From: Hymenobacter sp. HSC-4F20
GTDB taxonomy: Bacteria; Bacteroidota; Bacteroidia; Cytophagales; Hymenobacteraceae
Reading direction: 5' to 3'
Assembly: GCF_019599275.1 (NCBI RefSeq)
Contig: NZ_JAHZTD010000001.1
Span: forward strand, 1,426,001 to 1,490,000
Length of the DNA: 64,000 bases
Positions 54,876 through 63,714 of this stretch are shown piece after piece (the stretch's first letter is position 1; every line of letters starts with the position of its first letter). A program made the translations under genes and the position numbers. The notes beneath the pieces are model-generated. The model saw only the letters and a list, made by a program, of their open reading frames with translations, searched no databases and had not been told where the DNA came from.

Positions 54876-56486
54876 TTATTTGGCTGCCAGGGGCTGCTGC
54901 CGCTCGAAATCATACAGTGTAAGGGCGCGCAGGCGGTAGTGAGCCACCCAGGCGGCGCGCAGCGCCAGAATGTAGGCGCGGCGGGCCTGGTCCTTTTCGG
55001 CGGAGGCAATGGTAAGGTCGGTAAGGCTAATGCGGCCGACTTTATAGGTAGTCTGGGCAATGGTGTAGCGCTGCTGGGCCAAGGAATCGGCGCGGGCTGC
55101 CAGGTCGAGCTGCTGGCTGAGGGTAGCGAGCTGGGTGGCCTGCACCTGCACGTTCAGCTCAAACGAGGTTTCCTCCTGGGCCACATCTGTCTGCACTTGG
55201 CGGCGGGTCAGCTCGGCGGTTTTCACGATGGACTTCTGCTTGCCCCAATCTACGAGGGGTAGCGCAAACGTAAGCTGCACCTGCTGCTGGTTCTGCAGGG
55301 ACAGGTAGGTATCCCAGAGGTTGCCAGCCTGATTTACGTAGCCCAGATTGGCGGCCAGCAGCGCCTGAAACCCCGTAGTGCCACGGGCAAGGGCCACTTC
55401 CCGCTCGGCCTGCAACAGGCGGCGCCGGAAGGCCAGCACTACGCTCCGGTTCTGGCGGGCCTGGCCCAGGGCTTGCTCAGCAGTTACTACCAGGCGCGGG
55501 GCCGCGGCGGGCACGCCGAGGCGCACGGTTTCGGCCCGTAGCCCGGTGTAGCTCTGCAAGCTCACGGCGGCGTTCTGGGCATCAAGCTGGCCCTGCGCCA
55601 TGGCCTGGCGGGCGTTCAGCAAGTTTAGCTCCAGCCGCAGCAGGTCGCTTTGGGAAAGGCGGCCCAGTTGGTAGCGCTGCTTCCCGATGCGCAGCAACTC
55701 CTCATTGGCCTGCACATTCTGGCTGGCTACCTCGGCGTTTACCTGCTGCTCCAGCACATCGAAATACAGCTCCGTGATGCGCTGGGCAATGGTTTCCCGC
55801 TCTTCTACAAACTGACGCTGGCTTTCTTCGTAGCGCAGGGGCTCTATGCGCCGGTCCCACTTCAGGCCGTTGAACTTGCCGATGGGCTGGGTGAGGCCAA
55901 TAGCCACGGGCTGGTTGTTGTAGCGCTTCAGGCGACCGTTGAAATCATCGAAGCGCTGCACCTCCGAGGCCACAAACACCTGGCCGCCCGTCAGGCCGAT
56001 ATTCTGGCTGACGGATAAGGCCAAGTTGGAATTGTTAATGCGCACGGCCCGGAAATCGGTGGTGCCATCGGGCTGCACCACGGGCGTAACGGCGCGGCTG
56101 AAGCCCGGCACTGTACCCTGCAAGCCCAACTGGGGCCGGTAGTTGGCTTGGTACGTGCGCCACTGCCAGAAGCTTTTGTCGCGGGTAGTCTGCGTCTGCT
56201 TGGCCGCGGCCGACTGGTTTAGGGCCAACTCAATTACTTGGCTCAACGACAGACTGGCTGGCTCGTGTTGGGCCGCGGCGGGGGTAGCCAGCAACAACAG
56301 CAGCCCGGTGTATAGACGTGACGCTTGCCGCAGGCCAACCTTTGGTTCGCGTGTTGGCACATGCTGGGGTTGTTGAACCGGTGCGGCGTAGCTTGCTCTA
56401 GCGGGAGCTGCGAACCAAAAGCCAAGGTAAGCGAAGGGGCGCGTCTGCACAGCCCATTTCGTACTAGCTGGGAACATCCGTTTCAT
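54876..56486 (-). CDS. TolC-family outer-membrane efflux protein
   Basis: TolC-type proteins form the outer-membrane channel of tripartite exporters. The 536-residue product shows the two-fold helical repeats of the family, with SLSQVIELALNQSAA near the start, long helices rich in Gln, Ala and Leu, and GQALLA/TFALPLVDWGKQKS type strands. The signal segment (LYTGLLLLLATPAAAQ) lies unusually deep, at about 58-73, and the only Met codons in frame are at residues 1 and 4. So either the leader is extended or translation starts at an unrecognised codon. The start lies five bases after the adaptor stop, which means coupling with the HlyD gene. Confidence 0.88.
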   Translation of the reverse strand: MKRMFPASTKWAVQTRPFAYLGFWFAAPARASYAAPVQQPQHVPTREPKVGLRQASRLYTGLLLLLATPAAAQHEPASLSLSQVIELALNQSAAAKQTQTTRDKSFWQWRTYQANYRPQLGLQGTVPGFSRAVTPVVQPDGTTDFRAVRINNSNLALSVSQNIGLTGGQVFVASEVQRFDDFNGRLKRYNNQPVAIGLTQPIGKFNGLKWDRRIEPLRYEESQRQFVEERETIAQRITELYFDVLEQQVNAEVASQNVQANEELLRIGKQRYQLGRLSQSDLLRLELNLLNARQAMAQGQLDAQNAAVSLQSYTGLRAETVRLGVPAAAPRLVVTAEQALGQARQNRSVVLAFRRRLLQAEREVALARGTTGFQALLAANLGYVNQAGNLWDTYLSLQNQQQVQLTFALPLVDWGKQKSIVKTAELTRRQVQTDVAQEETSFELNVQVQATQLATLSQQLDLAARADSLAQQRYTIAQTTYKVGRISLTDLTIASAEKDQARRAYILALRAAWVAHYRLRALTLYDFERQQPLAAK

Positions 56487-56491
56487 GGCTG

Positions 56492-57739
56492 CTAGTCGTT
56501 GAGGGTGAGTTCGGGCGTGGCCACGTAGTCCTTGGTGTCAGACACGATAACTTCCTCCCCAGCCGCGAGGCCACCGGTTATCTGCACGTAATCGAAGTTG
56601 CTGTCCCCAAACTGCACAGTGCGGCGCACGGCCTTGCCATTCTTCACCACGAATACGGGCTGCTCCTTACCGCCCTGATAAAAGGGGCCGTTTTTCACCC
56701 GCACCACATTATGCAGGGCCTTGGTCACCACGAACACATCGGCCCGCAGGTTAGCGCGCAGGACCGGGTGGTGGTCCTGGGCCAGGGCAGCGTAGAAAGT
56801 GACTACCCCCTTCTCCACGGCCGGACTAATGGAGCTGATGGCCCCACGCAAATCAGTACCATTGACGCGGATGATCACCGGATCCTGGAGGTGGAGAGCA
56901 TCGGCGTAAGCATCGGAGATTGTGGCCCGCACCCGGAAGCGGCTCAGGTCGGCCACCCGGGCCAGCGGGTCGCCAGCCTGCACAGTGGTACCCAGATCCT
57001 CCTTGACCCAGGTAAGCACGCCCGGCTGCTGGCTGCTGATGTTGGCTTGCTGTAGCTTGCCGGCCAGCTCGGCAATGCTGCGGTCCTGAATCTGCATGGT
57101 AAAGCCCAGCTCCCGCACGTCGGCGGCATTGGCGGCGCGCTGGTTGCGGATTTGCTCGCCGAGGCGCTGCAGCTCCAGCTGGGCTACCCGCAGGCTTAGC
57201 TCGGCCTGGCGCACGCTCTCGGCCGTGCCGCCCCCAATTTTTAGCAGGTACTGCTCATCCCGCAAGGCCGATTGCAGACTGCGCACTTTCACCTGCTGCA
57301 CCTGCTCCTGGGAACGAAGGTCGTTCAGGGCTTTTTCAAGGGTGAGCTGGAGCTGGCTGTTTTTGTTGCGGTTTTGTTGCTGCTCGTCCTGGAGCTTGGC
57401 CAGAGCCGTGGTGGTCAGCTCCTTGTCCAGCTCCAGAATTGTCTGGCCCGGTTGCACGTTGCTGCCCACCGGCACCACTACCCGCCGGATAGTGCTTTGG
57501 ATGGGGCTGGTAAGCACCGCCTCGTGGCCTGGAATAAGTACGCCAGCCGCCGTGAGCGAAGCCTCCACGTCACCGATTTCGGTGCGCGCCGTCAGGATGC
57601 TGTTGCGGGGCAGACTAGGCTTTAATACAACGCGGAACGCCAGCAGGCTCGCTGCCAGGGCAATCAGCACGCCTGCTGAGGCTACCCACCATCGCCGCTG
57701 CCGGCTTTTCTGAGTAGCAGTTGGTATAGCTCTGTCCAT
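56492..57739 (-). CDS. HlyD/MacA-family periplasmic adaptor
   Basis: The adaptor bridges the inner-membrane ABC transporter and the TolC channel. From ATG 57739 it has 415 residues: a short cytoplasmic start, one membrane helix (WWVASAGVLIALAASLLAF), a biotinyl-like half (VVPVGSNVQPGQTILELD), a coiled-coil hairpin at about 120-240, the second lipoyl half (LTWVKEDLGTTVQAGDPLARVADLS) and beta-barrel domains to the end. A longer frame to 57787 would begin inside the promoter element and is rejected. It is the first gene of the adaptor/channel operon under the same type of control as the ATPase operon. Confidence 0.91.
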   Translation of the reverse strand: MDRAIPTATQKSRQRRWWVASAGVLIALAASLLAFRVVLKPSLPRNSILTARTEIGDVEASLTAAGVLIPGHEAVLTSPIQSTIRRVVVPVGSNVQPGQTILELDKELTTTALAKLQDEQQQNRNKNSQLQLTLEKALNDLRSQEQVQQVKVRSLQSALRDEQYLLKIGGGTAESVRQAELSLRVAQLELQRLGEQIRNQRAANAADVRELGFTMQIQDRSIAELAGKLQQANISSQQPGVLTWVKEDLGTTVQAGDPLARVADLSRFRVRATISDAYADALHLQDPVIIRVNGTDLRGAISSISPAVEKGVVTFYAALAQDHHPVLRANLRADVFVVTKALHNVVRVKNGPFYQGGKEQPVFVVKNGKAVRRTVQFGDSNFDYVQITGGLAAGEEVIVSDTKDYVATPELTLND

Positions 57740-57775
57740 TTTCGTACAGGAAGGAAAGGGGTTCCCGTAGAAGTA

Positions 57776-57791
57776 CTCAAGGGGCATGCCA
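57776..57791 (-). promoter_or_regulatory. Sigma-54-type promoter of the adaptor/channel operon
   Basis: On the minus strand TGGCATGCCCCTTGAG runs from 57791 to 57776, with TACT after it. It fits the -24/-12 consensus except at one -24 base and at the C of the -12 GC, the same weak point as in the element at 54536. Start near 57766, leader about 27 nt. Confidence 0.7.
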
Positions 57792-57856
57792 TGTTCATAA
57801 CTTACTTATTGTCAGTATACTATACTCCAAAATAGAAAATACAGCTTTAAGAATTA

Positions 57857-57891
57857 TGTCCGAAAATGGACAGGCTGTTCGGAAACGAAAT
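57857..57891. promoter_or_regulatory. Enhancer-like palindrome upstream of the adaptor gene
   Basis: TGTCCGAAAATGGACA at 57857-57872 is followed by TGTTCGGAAACGAAAT at 57876-57891, a weaker second palindrome whose centre lies 19 bp away, close to two helical turns. The first site starts exactly 66 bp from the TGGCA element at 57791, the same distance as for the ATPase operon. It is the second candidate site for the NtrC-type regulator. Confidence 0.78.
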
Positions 57892-58303
57892 TGACCTGAG
57901 CATGCAAGCAGGCAGGAATTCAGTTTCGATTAACCATCGTGCAGTGCTGGTAGCGAAGTATCTCGCGGGCAGTTGTTGTACAGGTCAGGTGTAGAAAACG
58001 CGGCACGTGGCCACGCCGCCCTCCGATTCGCGTTTGCTTGGCCTGAACAACTGAGTCCTTTTGATTGGCCCTTATCCAGGATAGCAACAGCTGCTTTAAA
58101 CAAGCTACACAGCTATATATCAGCTCGATAATATTTTTTCTGCTTTTCAGGCAACGGGGATTCCACTCTGCGCATCTATTTCCCTGACAGCCGTTACCTA
58201 CCGCTTCCGCTGCTTTTTATCCTACGTATCCGGCGGCAACACCTCCCCTTTTCCTACAAAACACGAGGTTTCTCAGCGCCGAAAAATAAATTCAGCTAGT
58301 ACC
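57892..58303. other. Divergent intergenic region, adaptor gene to TonB receptor gene
   Basis: This is the central part of an 884-base gap between the two divergent genes. It has no open frame that I can support, and I see no repeat other than the regulator sites to the left and the promoter to the right. Confidence 0.5.
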
Positions 58304-58334
58304 TTGCGTTACATAGTACCTTCGCTTACCTTTG
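58304..58334 (+). promoter_or_regulatory. Promoter of the TonB-dependent receptor gene
   Basis: TTG at 58304-58306, a 20-bp spacer and TACCTTTG at 58327-58334 form a good Bacteroidota promoter. The transcript would start near 58341 and carry a GC-rich leader of about 280 nt before the ATG at 58624, long enough for structured or regulatory RNA. Confidence 0.72.
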
Positions 58335-58623
58335 GAACACTGATTAGCTAACCTCCGGCCGCGCCGAGGCTCCCAACCCGAGTCCCCGCGGCCACCGCCA
58401 ACCACCACTGCGGCCAGTCGGGCCGGGTGTTGAGCAGCTTGCCGGAACCGCTTGGTTTCCTACCGCTGCACTTGTGTTTTGGCCGCTTGGCAGCCCGCAT
58501 CTGGCGCGGTGCGTGTCCCTGCTTATCGTGTCTGAATTTCTGGCAACCACGCCAGCCCAGCGGAACCGCGGCCGCCGGGCACGGCCCCTCCTTGCCCGAT
58601 TCGTCTTCCAACCACTCCCTTGT

Positions 58624-61086
58624 ATGACTTCCTCCCTGTCTTCCGGCCGGGCCCTGCGCGGCCTGGGGTTCCTTGCTATGCTCTTTCCGCTGGCGGCCGC
58701 GGCCCAGCAACAACCTGCCGGTTCCGTCAGCGGCACCCTGCTCGACCACGCCAACGGGCAGCCCCTTCCCTTCACCAATGTGGTTCTGCTCCGCGCCCAG
58801 GATTCCAGCTTTGTAGCCGGGGCCGAAACCCTTGAAAATGGCCGTTTTCAGCTGGAAAAGCTGGGTATGGGCAACTACCTGCTCAAGGCCTCGGCGGTGG
58901 GCTACCAAGGACTGCGCCGCCCGGTGAGCCTGAGTAATGCTACCCCCACCCTGCAATTGGGCACCATGAAGCTGCATTCTACGGCTACCCAGCTGGCCGG
59001 CGTAACGGTGCAGGGCGAGCGGGCCGCGGTGCAGGAAAGCCTGGATAAGAAAGTTATCAACGTGGAAAAAGACCTGAGCAGTGTGGGCGGCACGGCCGTA
59101 AACGTGCTCCAGAACGTGCCCTCCGTCACGGTAGCCCCCGACGGCACCGTGAGCATGCGTGGCTCCTCCAACATTACCATCCTCATCGATGGCAAGCCCA
59201 GCAACTCGGCCAACAGCGGAGCCGGGGGGAACCGCCTGGAGCAGATTCCGGCCAGCGCCATTGAGCGGGTAGAGGTGGTAACCAATCCTTCGGCCCGCTA
59301 CGATGCGGCCGGCTCGGGCGGGGTGCTCAACATCATTCTGAAAAAGCAGAAAAAAGATGGGTGGAACGGCCAAGCTGTGCTGAACGTGGGCACCCGTGAC
59401 AAGTACAACACCAGCCTGAGCCTGAACCGCCGCACCGGTAAGCTTAACCTGTTTGGCGCCCTGGACCTGCGCGACGACCACTACCGCAGCCGCATGTGGA
59501 GCGACCAGTATACTACCCTGGAAAGCCAGGCCCTGCGCACGTACCAGCAGGGCAACAACCTGCGCCACCAGCAGAACTACAACGGCCGCCTGGGCTTCGA
59601 CTATACCCTACCCGCCGGTCAGACCCTGACGTTTACCACGGAGCCCAACTTCAACCGGGGCCTGAACACTGGCACCCAGCTTGCTACTCTCTCCGGGGCG
59701 ACGGATGCCCGCATCGGCAGTACCTTCCGGGTGACGGAAAACGTGGATAACATCGACAACTCGGTGGACTACCGCCGCACCTGGGAAGCCCACAAGGGCC
59801 GGGAGCTGTCGGCCAGTGCCAACTATACCTACCTCAACGCCGACGTGGTAGTGGCCCAGCGCAACACGGAGGGCACCCCCGACCTACGCGAGTGGAAGCA
59901 GGATCTGCACGTGAACCTGCACGCCGTGAATGGACAGGTTGACTACGTGCACCCGCTGGGGGAGAAAGCGCGCGTTGATACCGGCCTCAAAGGCCAGTAC
60001 CAAACCAACGAAGGCACCGACGACTTCCTGCGTCAGCAGGCCGATGGCTCCGATTTTGACCGCCTCCCTGACCGTTCCTACCAGTACACGTTCCAGGAGT
60101 ACCAGCAGGCCGGCTACGCCACCTACCAGCAGGAACTAGGTAAGTGGCGCATGCAGGGGGGCCTGCGGGCCGAGTACACCCGCACCAGCGGCAAGGTGCT
60201 AAACGGCAACGGGCCCTTTAAGCTTGAATACCTGAACCTGTTCCCTTCGGCCACCGTGGAGCGCACCCTGCCTACCGCCGACCAGCGCGTGAAGCTCAGC
60301 TACTCGCGCCGCCTGAACCGCCCTAACTTTATGCAGCTGCTGGCCTTCCCGCTTTACCAGGACCAGCGTAGCTACCGCATCGGCGACCCTTCGCTGCGGC
60401 CGGAGTACATCAATGCCCTGGAGCTGGGCCACCAGATTTCTATGGGCCAGGCCTCACTAACCTCCACGCTGTTCTACCGCCACACGGACAACATTATCCA
60501 GCGTCTGGTGCGCGTAGATACCACCGCTACCCGCCTCTACGGTGCCGGCGCGGTCATTACGGCTCAGTACGTGGATAATTTCGGACAGGCTACCAGCTAC
60601 GGGGCAGAGGTTTCTCTGAACCAGCCCCTGGCGAAGTGGTGGCGCCTAACAGCCAGCGGCTCGCTGTTTCAGAACACCGTCACAGCCGCCACGGGCAATG
60701 AGGCCAACCGCCGCGTGGTGTCGGGTACGGCCCGCCTGATGAACTCCTTCACGCCTACCCCCAAGCTGGATATTCAGCTGACTGGCAACTACCGCGCCGC
60801 CGCCGTCACGGCCCAGGGCCGGGTGGCCCCCGTGGGGTCCGTGGACGTAGCCCTGCGCCAGCGCCTGTTCAACGACCGCGCCGCCCTCACCCTGCGCGTA
60901 TCCGACGTGTTCAATACCCAACGCAACCGCTCTGAGTCGTACACCGAGAACTTCCGCGCCGAGTACTACAACAAGTGGGAGTCGCGGGTCGGTTACCTGG
61001 GCCTGAGCTGGTATATGGGCTCGAATAAGCCGCCCAAGAAGATTGAAAATCAGCCCCAGGGCGGAGGCGGCGGCTTCGGGGGCTAA
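58624..61086 (+). CDS. TonB-dependent outer-membrane receptor
   Basis: The 820-residue protein imports or senses a large ligand across the outer membrane. It has a signal peptide (cleavage near residue 27, AAAAQ), then a CarboxypepD_reg domain at about 33-110 (VSGTLLDHANGQPLPFTNVVLL). A TonB plug follows (VLQNVPSVTVAPDGTVSMRGSSNITILIDG, IERVEVVTNPSARYDAAGSGGVLNI), and then a beta-barrel of the outer_membrane_beta-barrel_3 group. The carboxy end is Gly-rich (GGGGFGG) rather than a typical aromatic strand end. ATG 58624 is used because it starts the signal peptide; a frame from 58474 adds 50 residues inside the leader. No SusD partner is beside it. Confidence 0.92.
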   Translation: MTSSLSSGRALRGLGFLAMLFPLAAAAQQQPAGSVSGTLLDHANGQPLPFTNVVLLRAQDSSFVAGAETLENGRFQLEKLGMGNYLLKASAVGYQGLRRPVSLSNATPTLQLGTMKLHSTATQLAGVTVQGERAAVQESLDKKVINVEKDLSSVGGTAVNVLQNVPSVTVAPDGTVSMRGSSNITILIDGKPSNSANSGAGGNRLEQIPASAIERVEVVTNPSARYDAAGSGGVLNIILKKQKKDGWNGQAVLNVGTRDKYNTSLSLNRRTGKLNLFGALDLRDDHYRSRMWSDQYTTLESQALRTYQQGNNLRHQQNYNGRLGFDYTLPAGQTLTFTTEPNFNRGLNTGTQLATLSGATDARIGSTFRVTENVDNIDNSVDYRRTWEAHKGRELSASANYTYLNADVVVAQRNTEGTPDLREWKQDLHVNLHAVNGQVDYVHPLGEKARVDTGLKGQYQTNEGTDDFLRQQADGSDFDRLPDRSYQYTFQEYQQAGYATYQQELGKWRMQGGLRAEYTRTSGKVLNGNGPFKLEYLNLFPSATVERTLPTADQRVKLSYSRRLNRPNFMQLLAFPLYQDQRSYRIGDPSLRPEYINALELGHQISMGQASLTSTLFYRHTDNIIQRLVRVDTTATRLYGAGAVITAQYVDNFGQATSYGAEVSLNQPLAKWWRLTASGSLFQNTVTAATGNEANRRVVSGTARLMNSFTPTPKLDIQLTGNYRAAAVTAQGRVAPVGSVDVALRQRLFNDRAALTLRVSDVFNTQRNRSESYTENFRAEYYNKWESRVGYLGLSWYMGSNKPPKKIENQPQGGGGGFGG

Positions 61087-61585
61087 GACGCTGGCCAAGT
61101 CCAGCCGTTCCTAAAATAATTTATCAGCAGACCTGTAACCTTCCGCCCAATTAGCAGTGTCCACACCAGCAACCGGGTACGGCGGCTACTCCGGGAGCCT
61201 GCCTTCGACTTCTCCCCTCCTGCTTTAGCAAAGCACTTCCAATAATCACCTTTATATCAAGCAACTAACACCTTAATCCTGCATCTTTACTACAGATGCG
61301 CATTACCCCAGCCGGCACGTAGCTACTGCCGCTGGCACTGGCTCCTCGCCCTCGGTCCGCGGCGACTTCCCTCCGGGAAAGACATGGCCACCCGCCGACC
61401 GTAGCCTGCCTCGCCCCTACCGGGCGGCGGGGCTCCGCCCTACAGCTGCCGCCTTGCTTTTGAAAGCGCGCAGCCGAGGCCTGCTCCTTCAACTTTTCTT
61501 GTTTGCTACTCCGTTTTTCGGCCGGCCTGCGGGTGTGGGTGTGCCGGTGAGTGGCTTGTCACGCCCTTTTCTTTCCTATCCTACC
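61087..61585. other. 499-base gap after the TonB receptor gene
   Basis: No supportable gene is present. A short hairpin GCTGG-CCAAGT-CCAGC near 61090-61105 may end the receptor transcript. The second half is GC-rich and precedes the next gene as another long leader. Confidence 0.45.
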
Positions 61586-61966
61586 ATGAAAACTTCCCTG
61601 CTCTCCGGCCTTGGCTTGCTTTGCCTGATGGCCATCCTGCCTACTTCGGGCCTCCAGGCACAAACCGCTGTGTACAGCGAAGCTCCCGTTGTGGCCAAAT
61701 CGGGCTACTGGAGCCTGCTCACCGACCCCAAACGCCAGGATTACACGCTGGTGCGCTTCTACAACGACGGGCACGAGTTGGTGTACCAAGAGCGGTTGGA
61801 TGGCATTTACCTCAATCCGCTGAAAAACCGAGCTACCCACCGGCGCATTTCCCAGATGCTGGGCACGGCCCTGGAGCAAGTGCAGCGCGCCCAGTCCAAC
61901 TCCGCCATTTCGGGAAGTCTGGTGGCTCTCAAGCGCCAAACGCTGCGCCTTTACGCCGTGCGCTAA
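61586..61966 (+). CDS. Small secreted protein of unknown family
   Basis: I do not recognise the family. From ATG 61586 the product has 126 residues with a clear signal peptide (MKTSLLSGLGLLCLMAILPTSGLQAQ). The mature part of about 100 residues is soluble, contains WSLLTDPKRQDYTLVRFYNDGHELVYQE with a beta-strand look, and then a helix (HRRISQMLGTALEQVQRAQ). A longer frame from 61454 is rejected because it does not begin with a signal. It lies between the TonB receptor and a CarboxypepD_reg protein, all on the same strand. Its start region ATGAAAACTTCC is nearly the same as that of the next gene. Confidence 0.7.
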   Translation: MKTSLLSGLGLLCLMAILPTSGLQAQTAVYSEAPVVAKSGYWSLLTDPKRQDYTLVRFYNDGHELVYQERLDGIYLNPLKNRATHRRISQMLGTALEQVQRAQSNSAISGSLVALKRQTLRLYAVR

Positions 61967-62252
61967 CTGCCCCACAGACGCAGGCTTTGGTAGCGGGTTC
62001 GTGCTGCGCTTCGCTACCACCCCGGACCTCACGCCACCTGGCACTCCGCTGAGTGCGTGGGGTCCCTGGGGCCTGCTGCCTGGCTTTTTCCGCCGGGCAA
62101 ACTACTTGCCTGAACCCACCGCCAACCCGGCCCGCCCTACGGCGCCCTTGTAGTATTGACTGCCCCTGGCCGGCGCACCTGGAGCGGAACCGCGGCTGCT
62201 CCTCATGGCCTGGCATAGTGCCTCATTTTCTCGCTTCTTACCCTTTCCTACT

Positions 62253-62711
62253 ATGAAAACTTCCTTTGCTTCCGCTGCTTTTCTGGCTATGGCCCTCGTA
62301 GTAGCTGCTCCCCAGCGGCCGGTTCAGGCCGCTGCCGCTACGGGCACCGTATCAGGCCGCCTTTTCGACGGCCACACCCAGGAGCCCATTCCGCACTCCT
62401 ACGTGGTGGTGCTGCGCGCCACCGACGGGCGGCTGATGAAAACCACCGAAACTGATGCCCAGGGCCGGTTTCGGGTGGCAGGCTTACCGCTAGGCCGCTA
62501 CGTGGTACGCACCACCGTGCTCGGCTACCACGCCATCCGGCCGGCCGTGGCCCTGCACCCAGCCAAGCCCCGGCACACGCTGGGAACCGTAGTACTGGTG
62601 CCGCTGACCATGCCCCAGGTGGCCCAAGCCGATAAGCAAGCCTGGGCCAGCCGTGGTAAAGCCGTAGCAGCCGTGGAGCCTCGTCGTCCGGCAGTGCGGG
62701 TGCGTTCCTAA
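62253..62711 (+). CDS. Secreted CarboxypepD_reg-domain protein
   Basis: From ATG 62253 the product has 152 residues: a signal peptide (MKTSFASAAFLAMALVVAA, cleavage near AQA), then a single carboxypeptidase-regulatory-like domain with TVSGRLFDGHTQEPIPHSYVVVLRATDG and a later TDAQGRFRVAGLPLGRYVVRTTVLGY. This is the domain that also begins the TonB receptor at 58624, here free-standing and followed by a basic tail. Such small proteins may bind the cell surface or a receptor. No catalytic domain is attached. Function is unknown, and linkage to the receptor is inferred from position. Confidence 0.78.
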   Translation: MKTSFASAAFLAMALVVAAPQRPVQAAAATGTVSGRLFDGHTQEPIPHSYVVVLRATDGRLMKTTETDAQGRFRVAGLPLGRYVVRTTVLGYHAIRPAVALHPAKPRHTLGTVVLVPLTMPQVAQADKQAWASRGKAVAAVEPRRPAVRVRS

Positions 62712-62887
62712 GGTTGTAAGGCCCGGTTCTGGTCCGACTAGTGGCTGATGGGTGCTATCGGCCGCCAGCCGGACCAGCTTGTTACAGGGCAGAGCACTTG
62801 GGCTCAGAACAGTAGCAGGCAGAAAGTTTTCGCCCCGCTGTTCCTCCTGGGTTAGTACCTTCGCGGGGCCCGTTTACGTGTGGTTTG

Positions 62888-63532
62888 ATGTCGGTTTTTG
62901 CTGCTTTCGTTTTGTTTTTGATGACGGGGAGCCTAGTGCCCGTGAACCGGCAGTTTCGGCAAACGCCGGGCGGAGTGCCCATTTTTGTAGTATCCAACGG
63001 GTTCCATACGGATGTGGTGCTTCCCCTGCGGGAGGCACAAACCGGCCACAACTGGCTCCTGGCCCTGCAGCAGCCTGCTCTTACCGCCCGCTTCCGCCAC
63101 TACCCCTATGTAGCCTTTGGCTGGGGCAATGAGGGTTTCTACCTGGGCTCTATGGGCGGAAAATTTCCCGGACCCAAAGCCATTGCCGGCGCCCTTTTCC
63201 CGTCCCGTACCCTCATGCACGTCGATTTTTACCGCGCTGCGCCCGACTCCGGCCGCCACGTCGTGCCGCTGCGCATCTCGCCCGGGCAGTACCGCCTCCT
63301 CACGGCCTACGTGCAGCAGTCGTTCCAGCCCGATAGCCTGGGGCAGTGGCAACTGCGCCAGCCCGTCGGCTATACGCCCGAAGACTTTTTCTTTCGCGCC
63401 CGGGGCCGTTACCACGCCCTGCGCACCTGCAACGACTGGACCAACCAGGGCCTGCGCCGGGCCGGGGTGCGGGCGGCCCTGAAGGCACCACTGGCGGGCT
63501 CCGTGCTGTATCAAATCCGGCAGACCCGGTAG
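62888..63532 (+). CDS. TIGR02117/DUF2459 family protein
   Basis: The 214-residue protein begins with one hydrophobic helix (SVFAAFVLFLMTGSLVP) that acts as signal or anchor. The rest has the family motifs VVSNGFHTDVVLPL, YVAFGWGNEGFYL near 75-90, and HALRTCNDWTNQGLRRAGV near the end. The conserved Cys and His (FHTDV and CNDWTN) suggest a papain-like fold of the NlpC/P60 circularly permuted type, but activity is unproven. In other bacteria the family is called DUF2459. A preceding TTG at 62885 gives one extra residue. It is transcribed in the same direction as its neighbours. Confidence 0.86.
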   Translation: MSVFAAFVLFLMTGSLVPVNRQFRQTPGGVPIFVVSNGFHTDVVLPLREAQTGHNWLLALQQPALTARFRHYPYVAFGWGNEGFYLGSMGGKFPGPKAIAGALFPSRTLMHVDFYRAAPDSGRHVVPLRISPGQYRLLTAYVQQSFQPDSLGQWQLRQPVGYTPEDFFFRARGRYHALRTCNDWTNQGLRRAGVRAALKAPLAGSVLYQIRQTR

Positions 63533-63714
63533 CGCCCGTAGGCCCTCTTGTTGAGCTTAAGTCCTATCCGGCCAATTCATAACCCAAATTAGACTAAACC
63601 AAGGCCCATATTCAGCCAAAGAGTACTATTTATTCCTCGTATCTCGCAGAACTTTATGGGGTTGTTAGGCGGTAGTATGTATTCCCCGAACTTGTCCCTT
63701 GTTACATTTAGGCT

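Noticed and set aside
58474..58623. Amino-terminal extension of the TonB receptor
   Set aside because: It has Arg- and Pro-rich sequence before the clear signal peptide. The ATG at 58624 gives a normal receptor start.
58348..59568. 406-codon minus-strand frame opposite the TonB receptor start
   Set aside because: It is antisense to the receptor and its promoter, and shows no recognisable protein.
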